DNA of 64,000 bases from Geosiphon pyriformis (GCA_016748015.1 JAAOMT010000445.1:67239-131238), one strand, 5' to 3'; positions 1-13,048 are shown, counted from the first letter of the stretch. Program-made: numbers and translations. The notes: generated by a model from the letters alone, not told the origin.

Positions 1-823
1 ATAAAATTCATAATTATTGTTTATTATCTGACAAAAAATTGCAATCTAAATAAACTTGGAATATTTTATAAAAATCAATTCTTAAATTTATGCTTGATTT
101 CTTTGAATTAGAGTTTTTGCTAATATTTCAGAAAGTTTATTAAACAAGTTTATCATTCATTTTATTAATGACTTTGTTAATTTGGGAATTTTTAACTGAA
201 ATATAAGAATTCTATTTTCACAATCTTTTTGAGTTTCATTTTAATTGGACAAAATGACTTGGTTTTACTTGCGTCAAAGTGATACAAATTCCAAGTTTAT
301 TATATTTCAAGCTAATTTCAAATGTGATATTAATCTTTAGAAATTTGTAAAAGGCGAGAGCTATATCTTGAGTTCTTTTAATATTTTAGTATGAAAATTA
401 ATCATCTTTCAAACTAATAAAATTAATAATTAGTATTTGTGGTTTTTAATACAATGTGCAAGATTATATTAAATTGCTGTTACTGAGCTCAAAGTTCTCT
501 CTGACACACCAAAGAGAATTTTTATATCATAATTGATCTTTTTTTTGCAGAATCATTTTTTGTGTCAAAAAATTCTATCAATTACTTTTCCGACTTTTTA
601 AGCTAGCAATGACATGGAAACAATTTAAAGCTTTCGATCAATCAATCAAATGACAAATTTATCAAATATATGTTCTGTGAGATATCTCAAGACCCTAATT
701 TTAAGGGATATCCTCTTTCAATTAAAAGTGAAACAAAATTTTTTAAGCCCATTGTTTTTTTTTTTTGTTAAATCTCTCAGTGATTCCATAAACTCAACAA
801 GAGTGGTGACTCAAAGTTAAAAA
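1..823. other. AT-rich intergenic DNA, left edge
   Basis: No open frame longer than a few dozen codons and no recognisable protein similarity on either strand. The last few hundred bases should hold the promoter and 5' leader of the chromodomain gene that starts at 824. Runs of T (about 751-766) are the only obvious local pattern. Confidence 0.6.
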
Positions 824-3681
824 ATGAATCCAAGAAAAAAATATGTTCCAAGTTTAACAGGTTCTTTCCCTGAGCTACACAATAAAATATCCTTGGCTGA
901 AAATGTTAAGAAAAAATACGTGGTCAAAGATGTAATCGATACAGAAAATGAAGATGAAGATTTGCAACTTTTGATTAATTTCAAGGGTAATAGTCATTAA
1001 AGTCGTTTATCCTATCAATATATCTGGATTGTTTTAAATTAGTTTTTGTACTCTCTTGTAGACGACAATATAGAGCCTCTTTGGGTTCCATACCATGATT
1101 TCTATTATGGTGAAAAGCTGATGGCTGGATATGAACAGCAAAAATCTTTAACGGGTGATATGGAAAATGAAAAGGTCAAAGATCAAATTAGTTTTCATAG
1201 TACGTGGGTGCTCAATACCAAAGGAATAAATTTTTTGGGTTAAATAGGTCAATTTTCGAATTCATCAAACAATTAACCACAAAGGAATCTTAAAAGCATC
1301 TGAAAAGGTTCCCATACCTGATTCAGACTCAAAGAATGTCGAGAGCTCATTGAGACAAAAAAATAATATACATGCATCATCCTCAGGGAATCATAGTTCG
1401 GCAACACCCCTCAAATCAGCCTTTAGGTCACCAATAACCCCTTATATTTCAAGCATAAAAAATAGAGATGATAGTTCAAAAAGAAAGGTTAGGGAGATAA
1501 ATTTACCACCCTCTTCATCTAAGCCTAGAAAGTCGGTGAGTTTCTCTGAGATCGATGAACGTCAATCTCCTCCACCATGGATACTTGGGTTACCAATACC
1601 CGAGGAGAATGTTGAAGAGCAAAAAATTAGTGATTTTCCACCAAAACCCATTCTCAAAGGGTTCATTAAAACTCCAAGCTTTCCGGCTTACAAATCAAAG
1701 GGTAAACTTCTCACCAGTAAGGCAATATTTCTATCGATATTTTAATAACTTCATATTATATTTCAGAGATTCAAAAAGAAATTGCTACCTGGAAAGGAAC
1801 CTTGATGAAATCACCAAACCAAGTGTTTATTAGCCATGTTTGGATAAAACCAAAAAAGGGCTACTGTGAAGGTGCAACATACTTCATGTAAGTAGTTTTT
1901 TCAAATCTTGTTTAATGCTGTTTCTATCCCATTGATTCTGGGAAATTGCTACAGGAAACTTTTAAATTCCGTTGATGTCTTGTGGTTGAGAGGAATGATT
2001 CCTCTCTCATACGCCCAAGAAATCTTGGGCTTGAACAAAGATTCAAAGCCACTCTCTATATTTATAATGGACTCTGATAATTCCTTTGGGGACCCCGAAA
2101 ATCGTCTCAAGAGAGCTTATCAAAAATTCGAATGCAGCGATCAGGCAAGTGTCGATGATCCTATGACCCAGCTTGTCTATTACCTTCACTGAATAAATAT
2201 TGACCATTGAAAATGTCTGACAGATTGGTGTTTTATTCTTAAACGAAGAAAAGGCTGAATGCTTTTTGACATTTCCTAATTCCGAGAAAACCTGGAGGAA
2301 ATTCAACTTTATTAAGAAACCTTCAGCTCCAATAATATTGGTACATTGCAACATAAAGGTTCAGAAGACATCTTTTTTCTTGAGACATGATGTGAATCAT
2401 TCAATTCCCATGAGGATGATTACTGGTGATGCTGATTCATACTTTGGAGTCGTTATCGCTAGTGCCAACTCTTGGCTGGATATTTTACCTTCTGTATGTG
2501 CGTCAAACCCGAAATTTACTGTTTTTGGAATCCAAAATCACCAAGAAGTCATCGATTTGATTCAAGCAGCGATTCTTTATGGTGGAATCCATGTTGCCAG
2601 CTTTGACGAAAAAAATATCGAAATTGTTTTTGTAAGTATTTACAATATGATTTATACTCAATTTTTCCATGACCCATTTAATCATCTGATTCTTTTGGTT
2701 GGAAAGGTGCATTATTGTCTCATCGAACAACTGGCTTTTATGCCTAATTTAACAAGTTTAAAACGCACACCAGAATGCCACTTCTATCTTTTTGGATGGG
2801 ATCCGACTCTGCCGAAATCCTTGAAATTACCTGAAATTTTAGTGTCTGGTTTGAAAGTCAAAAATTTATCATTTTCACATTGATAATTGATTTAATAAAT
2901 ATTAGAAGCTATAATTGAGCTTCTCTTTATTATAGGAGGCTACATAGCTATCTCGACCGCGGTGTTACTTGCTCACGAAAGAGCGACAGTAAAGATATCT
3001 AATGCTCTTAATTCCGTAGGTCGAATTAAAATGAACGAAGACTCGAATTTTTGATGAAAACATGAATTGAAGAAGTTAATCGCTTGATTTAAATAGAAAA
3101 GAAACGTTGACAAATCAACTTGGAAAGTTGTGTTTCATCCACAAACTCCGCGTAATCTAAAAGCAATGGGTCAAAGGCTTCAGAATTGGAGGTGCGCATA
3201 TATAATTATTAGTCTTTGAAAAAAATACAATTATAACAATCTTTTAAAAACCTGCTTTGAAATTTATGCAGACCAGGAGCTCAAGCCTTAAGTATCATTC
3301 TCGGGATACAAAAGGGTGAATTTGAAATACTAAAACCTGATGAAATTTGTGAGGTAATCATTTCTCAATCCCCTAGTGAAAATTTTGAATTTTGAATAAA
3401 GTTTTGCTCTTTTTCATAGGATAAAGAGACCGAAATTAAAATTCTTTATTGGACACTGCTTCGACTTCAACGTCTTTATTTTCAAAAGGCGCGTCATTTC
3501 GTTTTAATTGGACAACCAAATGAACTTCCAATACAAAATTCGGAAATATTTGGCGGAGTAAGCTACTTTTCATTTTATTGTTGTGTTCTCTATTTGCTCC
3601 ATTATAAAATTCTTAATTACCTAGGTCGAACAGTATACATTTTCCGAATTTGAAGAAACCTATTTGTTAAAATGGCAATAA
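824..3681 (+). CDS. Chromodomain protein with SPOC-like and C-terminal PIN-like region; candidate Chp1/RITS-type heterochromatin factor
   Basis: I assembled 12 exons by splice signals and frame: 824-986, 1062-1199, about 1285-1701, 1767-1887, 1955-2144, 2224-2631, 2707-2848, 2936-3015, 3097-3191, 3272-3353, 3420-3557 and 3625-3681. They total 2,031 nt, or 676 residues plus stop. Residues about 31-82 read as a chromodomain: a KKYVVKDVID strand, then LLINFK, then a W-x-P block and a final helix (LMAGYEQQ). The canonical cage Trp is Phe here. Residues about 95-240 are Ser/Pro-rich and basic. Exon 4 opens with the IATWKGTLM segment typical of SPOC-like folds, and the last ~300 residues are a well-packed, cysteine-poor globular region. 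The order chromodomain, SPOC, PIN-like is that of fission-yeast Chp1 and, without the chromodomain, of TASOR. The start ATG at 824 is the first in frame. The exon 2/3 junction is the least certain. The introns are seen; the chromodomain call is strong; the Chp1 assignment is inference. Confidence 0.75.
2145..2223 (+). other. Probable GC-AG intron in the chromodomain gene
   Basis: Exon 5 ends in CAG followed by GCAAGT, a perfect donor apart from C at position 2. The acceptor is ...ctgacag at 2223. Splicing here keeps frame (phase 0) and joins ...FECSDQ to IGVLFLNEE. A GT donor at 2151 would also keep frame but has a poor consensus (gtcgat). Confidence 0.55.
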
Positions 3682-4568
3682 TGTAATCTCATTATAAATC
3701 TCGTCTAGTGGGATGACAATAACTGTATTTGCAAAGTTCTAATATCAAATGCACCATATACATTTGTTTTGACAATATTTTCCAAGGAGTAAATTAATAA
3801 AAATTATTTCTTCCTCGAAAAAAAAGTTTGAAAATTTAAATTCATGCAATCAGGTGTCTTATTTTTAATTAAATAGATTAAAAGCAAGTAGCAAAACAGA
3901 AAAAAATACCAAAAAACATGAATTTAGCTTTGGACTTGAATGTAACTTTATAGCATATCTTTTAGAAAGATTTATTCGCAACTCAAGTTTTTAGACTGTA
4001 TGAGCTCAGAGAAAATTTTGTTTCGAGATAATTTCTGTTTATCTTTTTGAAAAAATAAATTAAATCCTAATATTCCTGCATTAGATATCCTTTCACCTTT
4101 ATAACATGCTACCACCCCATATAAAAAGTCCTATCTTTAAGAAGTTCAGTTTTATAACTTTACGTTAATTTGACAAGAGAATATGAATATTTATATTATA
4201 ATAATATTAATTATTATTATTATTATTATTTATTATTATTTGAATAAAAAAGCGTTATTTTCCTATATGCATGAGTATAACAAAGTGAGTTTCTTTTAAA
4301 TATGAAAACGGGGTAAAAAATTTTGACGCTAGAGATTTAAGTGATTATGGAGGGGAATAATTATGTAAGAAATATGTAGTAAAACAGGGTTTTCACCTGT
4401 ATGGTTTATGAAACAGAAAGTTTTGTGATCTTTACAATGAGAAAAATTAAAACTACAGAAAAAAATAAAAATAAAAACTAAATTATCAAGCGAAATTCTA
4501 TTTAATTCGATATACTAATAACTATTTACTAATATGGAGAACGCTTTGTCTTTAAAATTGCAAATTTA
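3682..4568. other. Convergent intergenic spacer with TTA microsatellite
   Basis: The spacer separates the stop of the plus-strand chromodomain gene and the stop of the minus-strand giant gene, so it holds both 3' ends. It is AT-rich, with an ATT/TTA repeat at about 4190-4241. No gene or structured RNA is seen. Confidence 0.6.
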
Positions 4569-7500
4569 CTACGTCATCACTTGATCTTCAGTAATCGAAG
4601 ATGGTTTCTCCCCACGAGAACTCGCGTTGGCATTCCCAAAGTTACCATTAATCATAGTAAACCCGAAACTATAGGTTGAGGTTGGCGTTGTTGGAGCTGA
4701 GGGTCCCTTGGAGAAAATAGGTATAACACTAGCATTTGATCGTTTATTAAGTACTCGATCTGATGCAGTACTACCTCGACGTCGGATGGTGTTGATTGAT
4801 GAGTCATTAGACATGTTCAAAACTCCATGGTTAATGCTACTGGCAGAAGATGAATTCTGGTTTGGGCCTTCCAGATTACCGTAATATATCTTGTTCTTGA
4901 ATTGCTTTTGTTTTTTAGCAAGACCTTCTGAAAGACTTTTTGCTCTGGCTCTTGTGTATTTAAGCAATGACCGCTCTTGCTGCTGAATTTCATAAGAGGG
5001 CTCTATTAGCCGTTTTGTTGATTGTTCATTTGAAACCAATAGAGTGTCGTCATCTCCTGAATCTTCCTGCTGATCGATTTTTAGGCAAGCCTCCTCGTCA
5101 TTCCCCGCTAAGCTTTCGGTAACTTTGCTCTTAGCTACTATTGATGGCATCGTTTCTACCGAAATTTCTTTTAAAATTTCCTCTGAATTTGACAGGCCTC
5201 GTTGTAACTCTAATCCTTGTTCTTTCTCCTGTTGCATCTTTTGGGGCAAAGGGTGTAGGACTTGTCCCTTGGTTTCTTGTTGCTCTTCTTGTTTCGCTTT
5301 ATGCTTTCGTAACTTGACCAAATAAGTGGATGCTGGAGGAAGAGGAAGCGGCGGTGGATTCATCCGAGGAGTTTGTTGAGAAAGTATATAGGGGCTCGGA
5401 GTTATTCGAGAAGATGCCGGTGGTAGTGGAAGTGGTGGAGGATTTATTTTGGATGTTCCAAAATTGATCTTGGTGTTTGTAGTAAATCTTGAGTGTGTTA
5501 TGCTGTTGGAAGGTGGCAAACTTACAGAAATTTTTGACGATTGAGATTCTGAACGTGAATGCGACAAAGGAAGAGGAATTTTGGAGCCACCGCCGGATTG
5601 CGGTGAAATTGGGTCCATCGGAGGAGGAGAGTTCAATCGTGCTGATACTGGTGGAAGAGGTAAGGGTGGTGGAATATTACGTGTTAAACTTCGTGATGGT
5701 GTTGCAGGAGCCGATTTAGATTGATTTTGTAGATATGCCGATAAATTCAATTGCGAAGAAGGTAATGATATTTTCGATGGTCTTGTCTGATTAGTAGCTA
5801 GAGGAATTGGGGAAGGACTGGTGGAAAGTGATGCAGAAGTTGATGAAACTGATTGTATCGATGAATTACGTAAAGTCCAAGTTGAACCCGAGGCTCCCGT
5901 CGATGAAGTTGAGCGAAAATGCCATTTGGATGTTGGGGGTGGTATAGGAGGTCCCCCATTGGATTGTGATTGTTTTGAAGAATTTCTGGACTTTCGCGAT
6001 TTAAGTGATGAAGATGAAGATGAAGAATAAGTCGGTGTTGAGGCACCAGATGAAGGAGGAGAGGATTCCATGGTCATTGGTGAATCCGGGAGTGGTGGTA
6101 AATCTTCCGAATTTAGAGACACTGTAGACCTAAGGGATTGGTTTGAAGCGGCCAAGCTCAGAGGTTCCGGTGTATGAGCTGGTGATATCTCCGTGGATCT
6201 TGGTGGAGAAGGTAATAAAGTTTGCGTTGGGCGTGTACTAGAAGGCGCATCCGAGAGAGAAGATACACGTGAAAATTCCTCAAGAAGAGTTAATGGTTTT
6301 AGGGACATATTTTTTCCTGCAATTACATTTGGTGTTGGCCGAATTCTTGGGTTCAGAGAAGAAATAGACCGAACAGGTGTATTTGTGGGTAGAGTGTATT
6401 TGAGTTCGGGTGCAATTTTCGGGGCTGGAATAGGTATGATTTCAGAGACTTTTTTGGGCATCGATTTTATCTCTGCAATCAAACTTGGTAACGGTTTGAT
6501 TTCAGATGTCGAAACTCTCTTGGCCTTTTTTCCAGCAGCATTAGATTGCTTTATTTCAACGTTCGGTTTTACTTTTAATTCTTCCGAGACTTCAATTGAT
6601 TTTGTATCTTCAGAGATGGCGTTTAAATACTTTTCGATTTCCTGGTCCACATCCAAATTAAGGGTATCCTCCTTCTTCATTTTACTCAAATCTTTGGTTT
6701 CCAATTGAACTTCAACTATTGATATTGGCTCCTTGATTTCTGCCAATGATAGATTGATCGATTGGTTGATATCCGTCACTACATCAATTGTTTCTTTGAG
6801 ATCATCAACAAAAGTCACTTCAGCTTCTACCAGCTCCTTTTCAGATTGTGAATTTTCAGCAACTAAATCTGTCGTTTCTTTAGCATCTTCCATGATAATC
6901 GGTTCGGGAACTGAGTCAGTTTCACTTGCTGTTTCCTTATCTTCCAAAAATTCCTTGTCTTTTAATTCGTTATCTATCGCAGCTTCTTCAAATGTCTTGA
7001 CGATTTCCCTATCTTCCAAAAATTCCTTGTCTTTTAATTCTTTATCTATTACAGCTTCTTCAAATGTCTTGACAATTTCCTCATCTTCCAAAAATTCTTT
7101 ATCTTTTAATTCGTTATCTATCGCAGCTTCTTCAAATGTCTTGACGATTTCCTTATCTTCCAAAAATTCATTATCTTCTAATTCGTTGTCTATTGCAACT
7201 TCTTCGAATGTATTACCGATTGATGATGGGTTCATCGTGAACTCTGCAGCAAAAGCTGCAACTGCAGCATTGGCCGCACGCGATAATTCCTCAGCAAGGG
7301 TCACTCGCAATAATTCCTCTGCTAGGGTAACACCAGCCAATTCTTCAGTAAATGTTTGCAATTTTGGATCTTCAAACATTAGGGAGGATGCTTGTGGTGT
7401 TGTCAATTGAAAACATAGCTCTTCATGAATATCTTCAGATGCAGCAGACTTTAATAGAAATGAATCATTTTCCATTACTGGAGATGATAATGTAGACGTA

Positions 7501-10500
7501 TCATAATTCGCAGCAATTAATGTTTTTAATGAATCTTCATATTGAAATTGATCAATTTCTTTGACTAATGTTTGTTCTGAATCATTCACTTTGAAGTCTG
7601 AACTTTCTTCAGATTTGATGACCTCTTGGAATTGATAATTTTTGGTGACAACAGGTAATAAGTCTTCTTCTTGATCTTTGCTTGCTGCCGGTTTTAATTC
7701 TTCCGTAATGAACATATCGATCAATTCTTGGCCCACCACACCTATTGTCTTTGAAAAATTTTTGCTAGAAATATTAGTAACAAGCACTGAACCTTCATCA
7801 ACATCAACAACTTGTGGTCTGAAATCTTTTTGATCCATTGAATTGGATCTTGTTTCATTTTCAAGCCCATTCATATTGGAAATTTCATCTTCTACGGTAT
7901 TCAACCCAACCATGAGTAGATCTGGTGTATTCAGTATCGAGAGCTTTTCTTCGACAACGATAAAATTCGCCGCGAGAGGTTCCTCAACAAAGATAAGATT
8001 TCCTTTGTCCTCTGTTTCCTGTGTTTTTTGATCATCCGTTAAACAAATTCCAAGAGTTTCTGATGTGGATTCTTTAGAAACTAGTTGCGTTGCTGTTTCC
8101 GTCGATCTTTCATCTTGGATTAGGTTGATCTCCATTTCCGTTTTATTGGGTGATATGGTTGTTTCGGTTTCCGATTCTTCCGTGATAGTAAAAGTCTCCC
8201 CTTTTATATCTTTTAAAGCTTCAATTACTAAAATTACATCAGATGAAGCGTTTATACTGATTTCGGGTATGGATGTTTTTGCAGTTCCACTTTTATCCTG
8301 TGAAGTATAAGGTTCACTGAATTCGGAGATTATCGTGTCAGCAGTAATCGTGGTATCATTTGAGGCAGTCGACATTCTATTGCTACCATCTGATACCGAA
8401 TCCGAAGTGGAAATCGTTGAGATGCGTGAATGTCGAGCCATGGGAATGGATATCGATTGACCTTCACCGGAAGGCGGGTCTTGGACACTCACTAAATGTT
8501 CACTATTCGAATTAATGATAAAGGGTGTAAGAGGGCTCAAAGGTGGGAGCGTTGAAAGTGTGACTTCACGGCCAACATTTATCGTGGAAGTTGTGAGATT
8601 TTCTCGTGAAACAAGTTTAGGGTCATCATTTAATGGCACAATAATCCTCTCAATTTTATCCTGACCAAGAATTTCATTGATATCAACAAAATCGTCGGTA
8701 TTGGATTTAGTGTTCTTCCTTGATAGTTTATGTTTTGACACTTTCTTCTCTCTATTAATTCCCGATACCGGAATTTCAGATGGTGTTGGTGGTGGTGGTG
8801 GTAGTGATGGTTCGTTACCATTTTGGTTTCGATTTCCGCCGCCAAACCCGAGAGTTCGCATGAGTCGATGACCGGCTGACTTCTTCCTTGTGGGAGCCGA
8901 TGTTGATTTTATTGAACGCGTGGAGGTGACGGAAGAAACAGAAGATGATCTTGGTCGAGTTCTTGAACCTTGATCGTTTGATGAAGATGAGACTATTGAT
9001 GGGGTGTTTGATTGAGCTGAGACAATAGCAGATGAGTTCGCAAAAAAGGAAGATAGTAAAGGGCCAATCGGAATTTTGACACGGGATGGAGTTGTGGTTT
9101 GATTCATGATGTTGGGACGGGAAGCTGATCCATCCGGATAAACAATGGGCATTTGGACACCAAGCGTACGGATTTGACGCCACGCACGATCAGGTGAATG
9201 TAGCAGTACATCACGCAAGAACTCAATTTGATTAGCGATATCAGAAGACTGTCGTAGGGTGCGATCACTCGTGGGATACTGATTATGAATATCGGCGGTG
9301 TTCAGGTTATATACAGAGGCAGTACGACTTGAATGACCACCACTTGCCCCAAGTCGACCAATACTCCCATGAACCGGTCTACTACCAAAACTATAAGATT
9401 GCATAGTTCTTTGACGATCCCATTCTATTACAGTCATTGTCCAAGAAACGCTATTCCATTGCTGTCTCAAACTATTAATTTCATCACGAATGATATCTAA
9501 GGCTTGCTGAACTTTTCTCACCTCTTCTGGTAGTTGTTGAAAATCATCCGGATCAAAGAAATAATCTTCGACATTTTGTTCAGTGATCTCACCAAAATTA
9601 TCCAATCTTTGCAAGTATCGCACCAAGTCCTGGGTGAAATAAACGCGACTCGCTTGAAGGATTTGCATCGCACGACGAGAACTGGCGTATAGACACGCAT
9701 TAAATGTGGCATGTTGCATCGCATCAAATAGATGAAACGGGTATAGAACACAGAATTCAGATTGATAAGTTTCTCGAATTTGATGTGGTTGACGCATTGG
9801 TTTTACAATGAGAATTACACGAATAAATGGCTTCATTGAATTTGAGGAAGATGAATTGGAATATGAAGTAGCAATTGTGTCGGCATCTTTTGTGACTATT
9901 GCTTCATCGGACAAGGAAGTAGCAGCACCAGTTGAATCAGAAGTCTTTATCAAAGAATTAGTGTCCACATGTTCCTCCTCATCCTGATCGTCTCTTTTAT
10001 TGGTGTTGTCATTGTCATTGTTGCCATCATCGTCTTCGTCATATACATTTGATAATGCTTCTTGAAAGTCTTCAGTGGTATCAATACTTTCTTCCATGGC
10101 TGTTTCCTGTTCCGGAGGCAAATCAGCTGGTTCATTGATCGGAGGTTCATTTGGTTCGGCATCTATCACGGAATCTTCAGGTTTCAACGGTACAGTCATG
10201 TTTTCGATGTTGGCCAACAGTGTTTGATCTTTGGAATTTGTTTGATCTTTGCCATGAATTCCATCTTTCTGCTCCTCTTGTTCCTCCTCCATAGAAGAGG
10301 AGTAGAGTGAGGGAAAAAGGTTTTGAGCTTGCTGCGCTAAAATGGCCGGAGCAGTTTTTCTTTTTTCACTGGTTGGACTTGACAATGAAGTATTTTCAGA
10401 AGAGAAGGTAGAAGCGAGGATTGCACCTTCTACATGATCATCAAGTTCACTCATCATCGTAAACATTTGATTATTTTGTAAATCCAGGTAAATATCGACA

Positions 10501-11744
10501 GTGTGTTCACCGTAAATATCGTTGGATTCCCAAGTGAGATTTGTATCCAATTGCAATTTATGATAAGAATCCATAAAGGAAGATTGAAATCGGCCAAGTT
10601 TAGTTGTATTGTGAAAACTGTCCTCGGAACATGCGGCAACCAAATCCATAAAACAATCAGGACTTTGGTAAGTCAAGGACTTGACCCATGATGCTTCTTC
10701 CGGGGTGATTTGTGCGTCATCACGAATTTTTTCCAGCGGAATGAACTGCTTACGATCTTTCGGAACCATAACTCTGATTCCTTGAAGTGTACTTTCAGTG
10801 TATAAAACGCCTAGGTATAAACCAGGTGATAGGTTTGATTGTCGCGAACACCATTTCTCGATATAATTTATCCAAACAGGTTGTTTATCTTTTAGATAAA
10901 TTGAATTGGTCTCATCGAAATTTTTCCATTTCAGAGTACCATTTTTAATTAGATCCGAGGCAATCTCATCCTTGAATTGTTGAGGGATATGTTGTATCGT
11001 GACTAGAAATTTTGATTTGGACATTGACATTGGTATCACATGTTGATACAAAGTTCCCAAAGATTCAAGGGACAATTCATTTTTTAGTTTCACAACTGCT
11101 TGACCGAATGAGCGTGCCCATATCGTATCATGTTCACTGCCAAGATATTCGTCATTATTACTATTATTATTATTATTATTATTATAATGATCATTTGCAC
11201 TAGAATTGGAATGGACCGAATGTACGGAATCCGTGTCACTGGCAGTGTCATCTTTATCAAAATCGGTTGAGGTTGCCCAATCGAGAGAGGTTCGCATCGC
11301 ATGTGAAAATTCTTCAGAATCCGTTTCGAAATTACCAAATATTCGTTGATCCCGAATAATTTCAATTGTGGGAAACATTCGAGAACCCGAGGTGATTAAT
11401 ATTTTACTATCGCTGGTGAATAAAATTGCTGATAAGTATATCGTATCTGCATGATAACGCGTTTTTAAACATGTTTTCTGATTGAAGATTCCTCTTCGTT
11501 TAGCTGGTGGAACATTTAAACTTGGAGATGTGGTAGACAGTGACCGCTTAATAGAGTTTCGATTGATTTCCAAGGGTGTGAGTTGATTTCAAGATTAATA
11601 TTGGTGATTTAATGAAAAAGATAAAAAGCTAAAAATCACGAAATTAGAAAAAATTTCAAACCTTTTTTGGATTCTCTTCACAATGCACCAGTTCCAAGTA
11701 TTGTGGTGTTTTTTTCCGCACTACCAAGGTATCCTATTTGTGTA

Positions 11745-11786
<42 letters not shown>

Positions 11787-12319
11787 TATCAATTTTGTTT
11801 AAAAAAAAAACCGTTTCAAAAATGAAATTTTCATTTAAAATGACAAAATTTACCTCTGCGGGATATGAAGATAACAGATGTGACTCACATAACCAACTTT
11901 TGAATAAAAGACTATAGAGAGCATAATTCCATGACTCGTAAATTCCTAATGTTCGGCATGCCTATAATGATAAAATGAGGATTATTAGAAATTATCTTTT
12001 GCGTGATTTTATTAATCGATTGATGATGATGATGATTAACAATAAGAATAGTGAACTCAGTAAAGGCTAAAGATTTTACACGTACACGTTCAAGTACCGC
12101 TTGGACTGAAGTTCCTTGGGTATATTCTACGTTCACCGGTTGATCTCGACCTTCTAATTGAACCTGTATTAGGCAAACACTTTTCGATGGACTGAAAAAA
12201 AAAGGAAAAATAAGAGAAATAAACTATAACGCTCTTGAAAAAGTAACAGTTACGATGTAGAAAAAATTGTAATGATAAAGAAACTTGATAGAAGGAAAAT
12301 CTTTGACTTACGGTTCCAT
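4569..12319 (-). CDS. Giant (~2,440 aa) disordered scaffold-like protein with ubiquitin-like/RA-like N-terminus
   Basis: Five exons in minus order: 12312-12319 (only ATGGAACC), 12041-12191, 11854-11961, 11662-11733 and 4569-11546. Each junction keeps frame, and the total is 7,317 nt (2,438 residues plus stop). The exon-1 ATG is chosen because it continues into a conserved-looking UBL/RA-like N-terminus: a CLIQVQLEGRD strand, a TSVQAVLERV helix and an EDTLVVRKKTPQYLEL ending. The next ~550 residues alternate globular stretches (e.g. SWVKSLTYQSPDCFMDLVAA) with an acidic, Asn-rich linker. Around residues 690-840 is a helical block (DAMQHATFNACLYASSRRAMQIL). The rest is low-complexity: Ser-rich, acidic, four 24-residue tandem repeats, and several PPPLPLPP motifs of the kind bound by SH3/WW/EVH1 domains. 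I do not recognise a named family. A cortical or polarity scaffold is a guess from composition only. Confidence 0.7.
6931..7208 (-). repeat. Four in-frame 24-residue tandem repeats in the giant protein
   Basis: The coding strand repeats a 72-nt unit four times. The protein units begin FEE(A/V)(A/V)ID and end EFLED(K/E/R)E. The outermost copies are the most diverged (ELEDNEFLEDKEI at one end, EFLEDKETASET at the other). The units are strongly acidic and predicted helical. A nearby Ala/Glu-rich stretch (VTLAEEL twice) is a second, shorter internal duplication. Confidence 0.85.
11156..11185 (-). repeat. Trinucleotide tract encoding poly-Asn
   Basis: An ATT/AAT run inside the large exon encodes NNNNNNN between acidic segments (SANDHY... 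and ...SNNDEYLG). It is a coding microsatellite, expected to vary in length between strains. Confidence 0.8.
11743..11783. repeat. (TA)n microsatellite inside intron 3 of the giant gene
   Basis: A TATG/TA-alternating run of about 40 bp lies wholly within the intron 11734-11853. It is long enough to vary in length and could form a cruciform. Confidence 0.85.
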
Positions 12320-12403
12320 ATGTGTGAGATTTTTGTTTTGGGTGGTGATGGTGGGTGATGGTGGTGGTCTCTAGAAAAAAAACTTTTTAAGTGGAGACAG
12401 TCG

Positions 12404-12453
12404 TATGTATATATGTATTTATATATGTATGTATGTATATATATATATATATA
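12404..12453. repeat. (TATG)/(TA)n microsatellite
   Basis: Alternating TATG and TA units just upstream of the start of the giant gene. Confidence 0.85.
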
Positions 12454-12645
12454 AGTTTATGTACTTTTGGAATCGTTTCGTTTCCTTTTTACTCTTCTAA
12501 ATATATGTATTTAAAGGTCAATTTCCAAGCGAGAGATATTTATCGTCAAGATATATCAGAATGAAAAAGTGGGTGCGTATCAAACATAAAATCCAAGTTG
12601 GTTTTTTTTGTTTAGCTTAGTCGTTCGTCGTAGTTATTGTCTTTC

Positions 12646-12650
12646 GAGAG

Positions 12651-12681
<31 letters not shown>

Positions 12682-12684
12682 GAG

Positions 12685-12732
<48 letters not shown>

Positions 12733-12749
12733 AGAGAAAGAGAAAGAGA
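12646..12749. repeat. (GA)n polypurine tract, ~104 bp
   Basis: An almost pure GA run with occasional GAAA interruptions, about 330 bp upstream of the giant gene's ATG (CT-rich on the coding strand). A CT-rich leader or a triplex/H-DNA-forming promoter element are both possible. Confidence 0.85.
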
Positions 12750-13048
12750 GTGATGGAGTGGTATAATAATGTCAAATATATTTGATATCAGAACAACTAT
12801 TGCTATTCAAAAGTTCTCAGTCAAAAAAAAGATTTATCCTGTATGAAATTATTATTGTTTGTGATTTGATTGGTATGATAATATATGCGCTCTTCTGTTT
12901 ACTAATAATTATAGTAATAAATATCTTTGGAATAAAAAAAAAGCTTCCATTCGTTGTAAATCACTTTCGAAGCGACTAGAAAGGAAAATTTGAGAAGGAA
13001 TGACAAGAGTTAAATTTAGTCAAAGATTCGTTGATGCGAGAGAGTGTT

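Noticed and set aside
5125-10691. Many plus-strand and off-frame open frames of 60-225 codons (e.g. 6193-6708, 6733-7410)
   Set aside because: They lie antisense or out of frame inside the 7-kb exon of the giant gene and show Ser/Val-rich shadow composition with no start context or domain.
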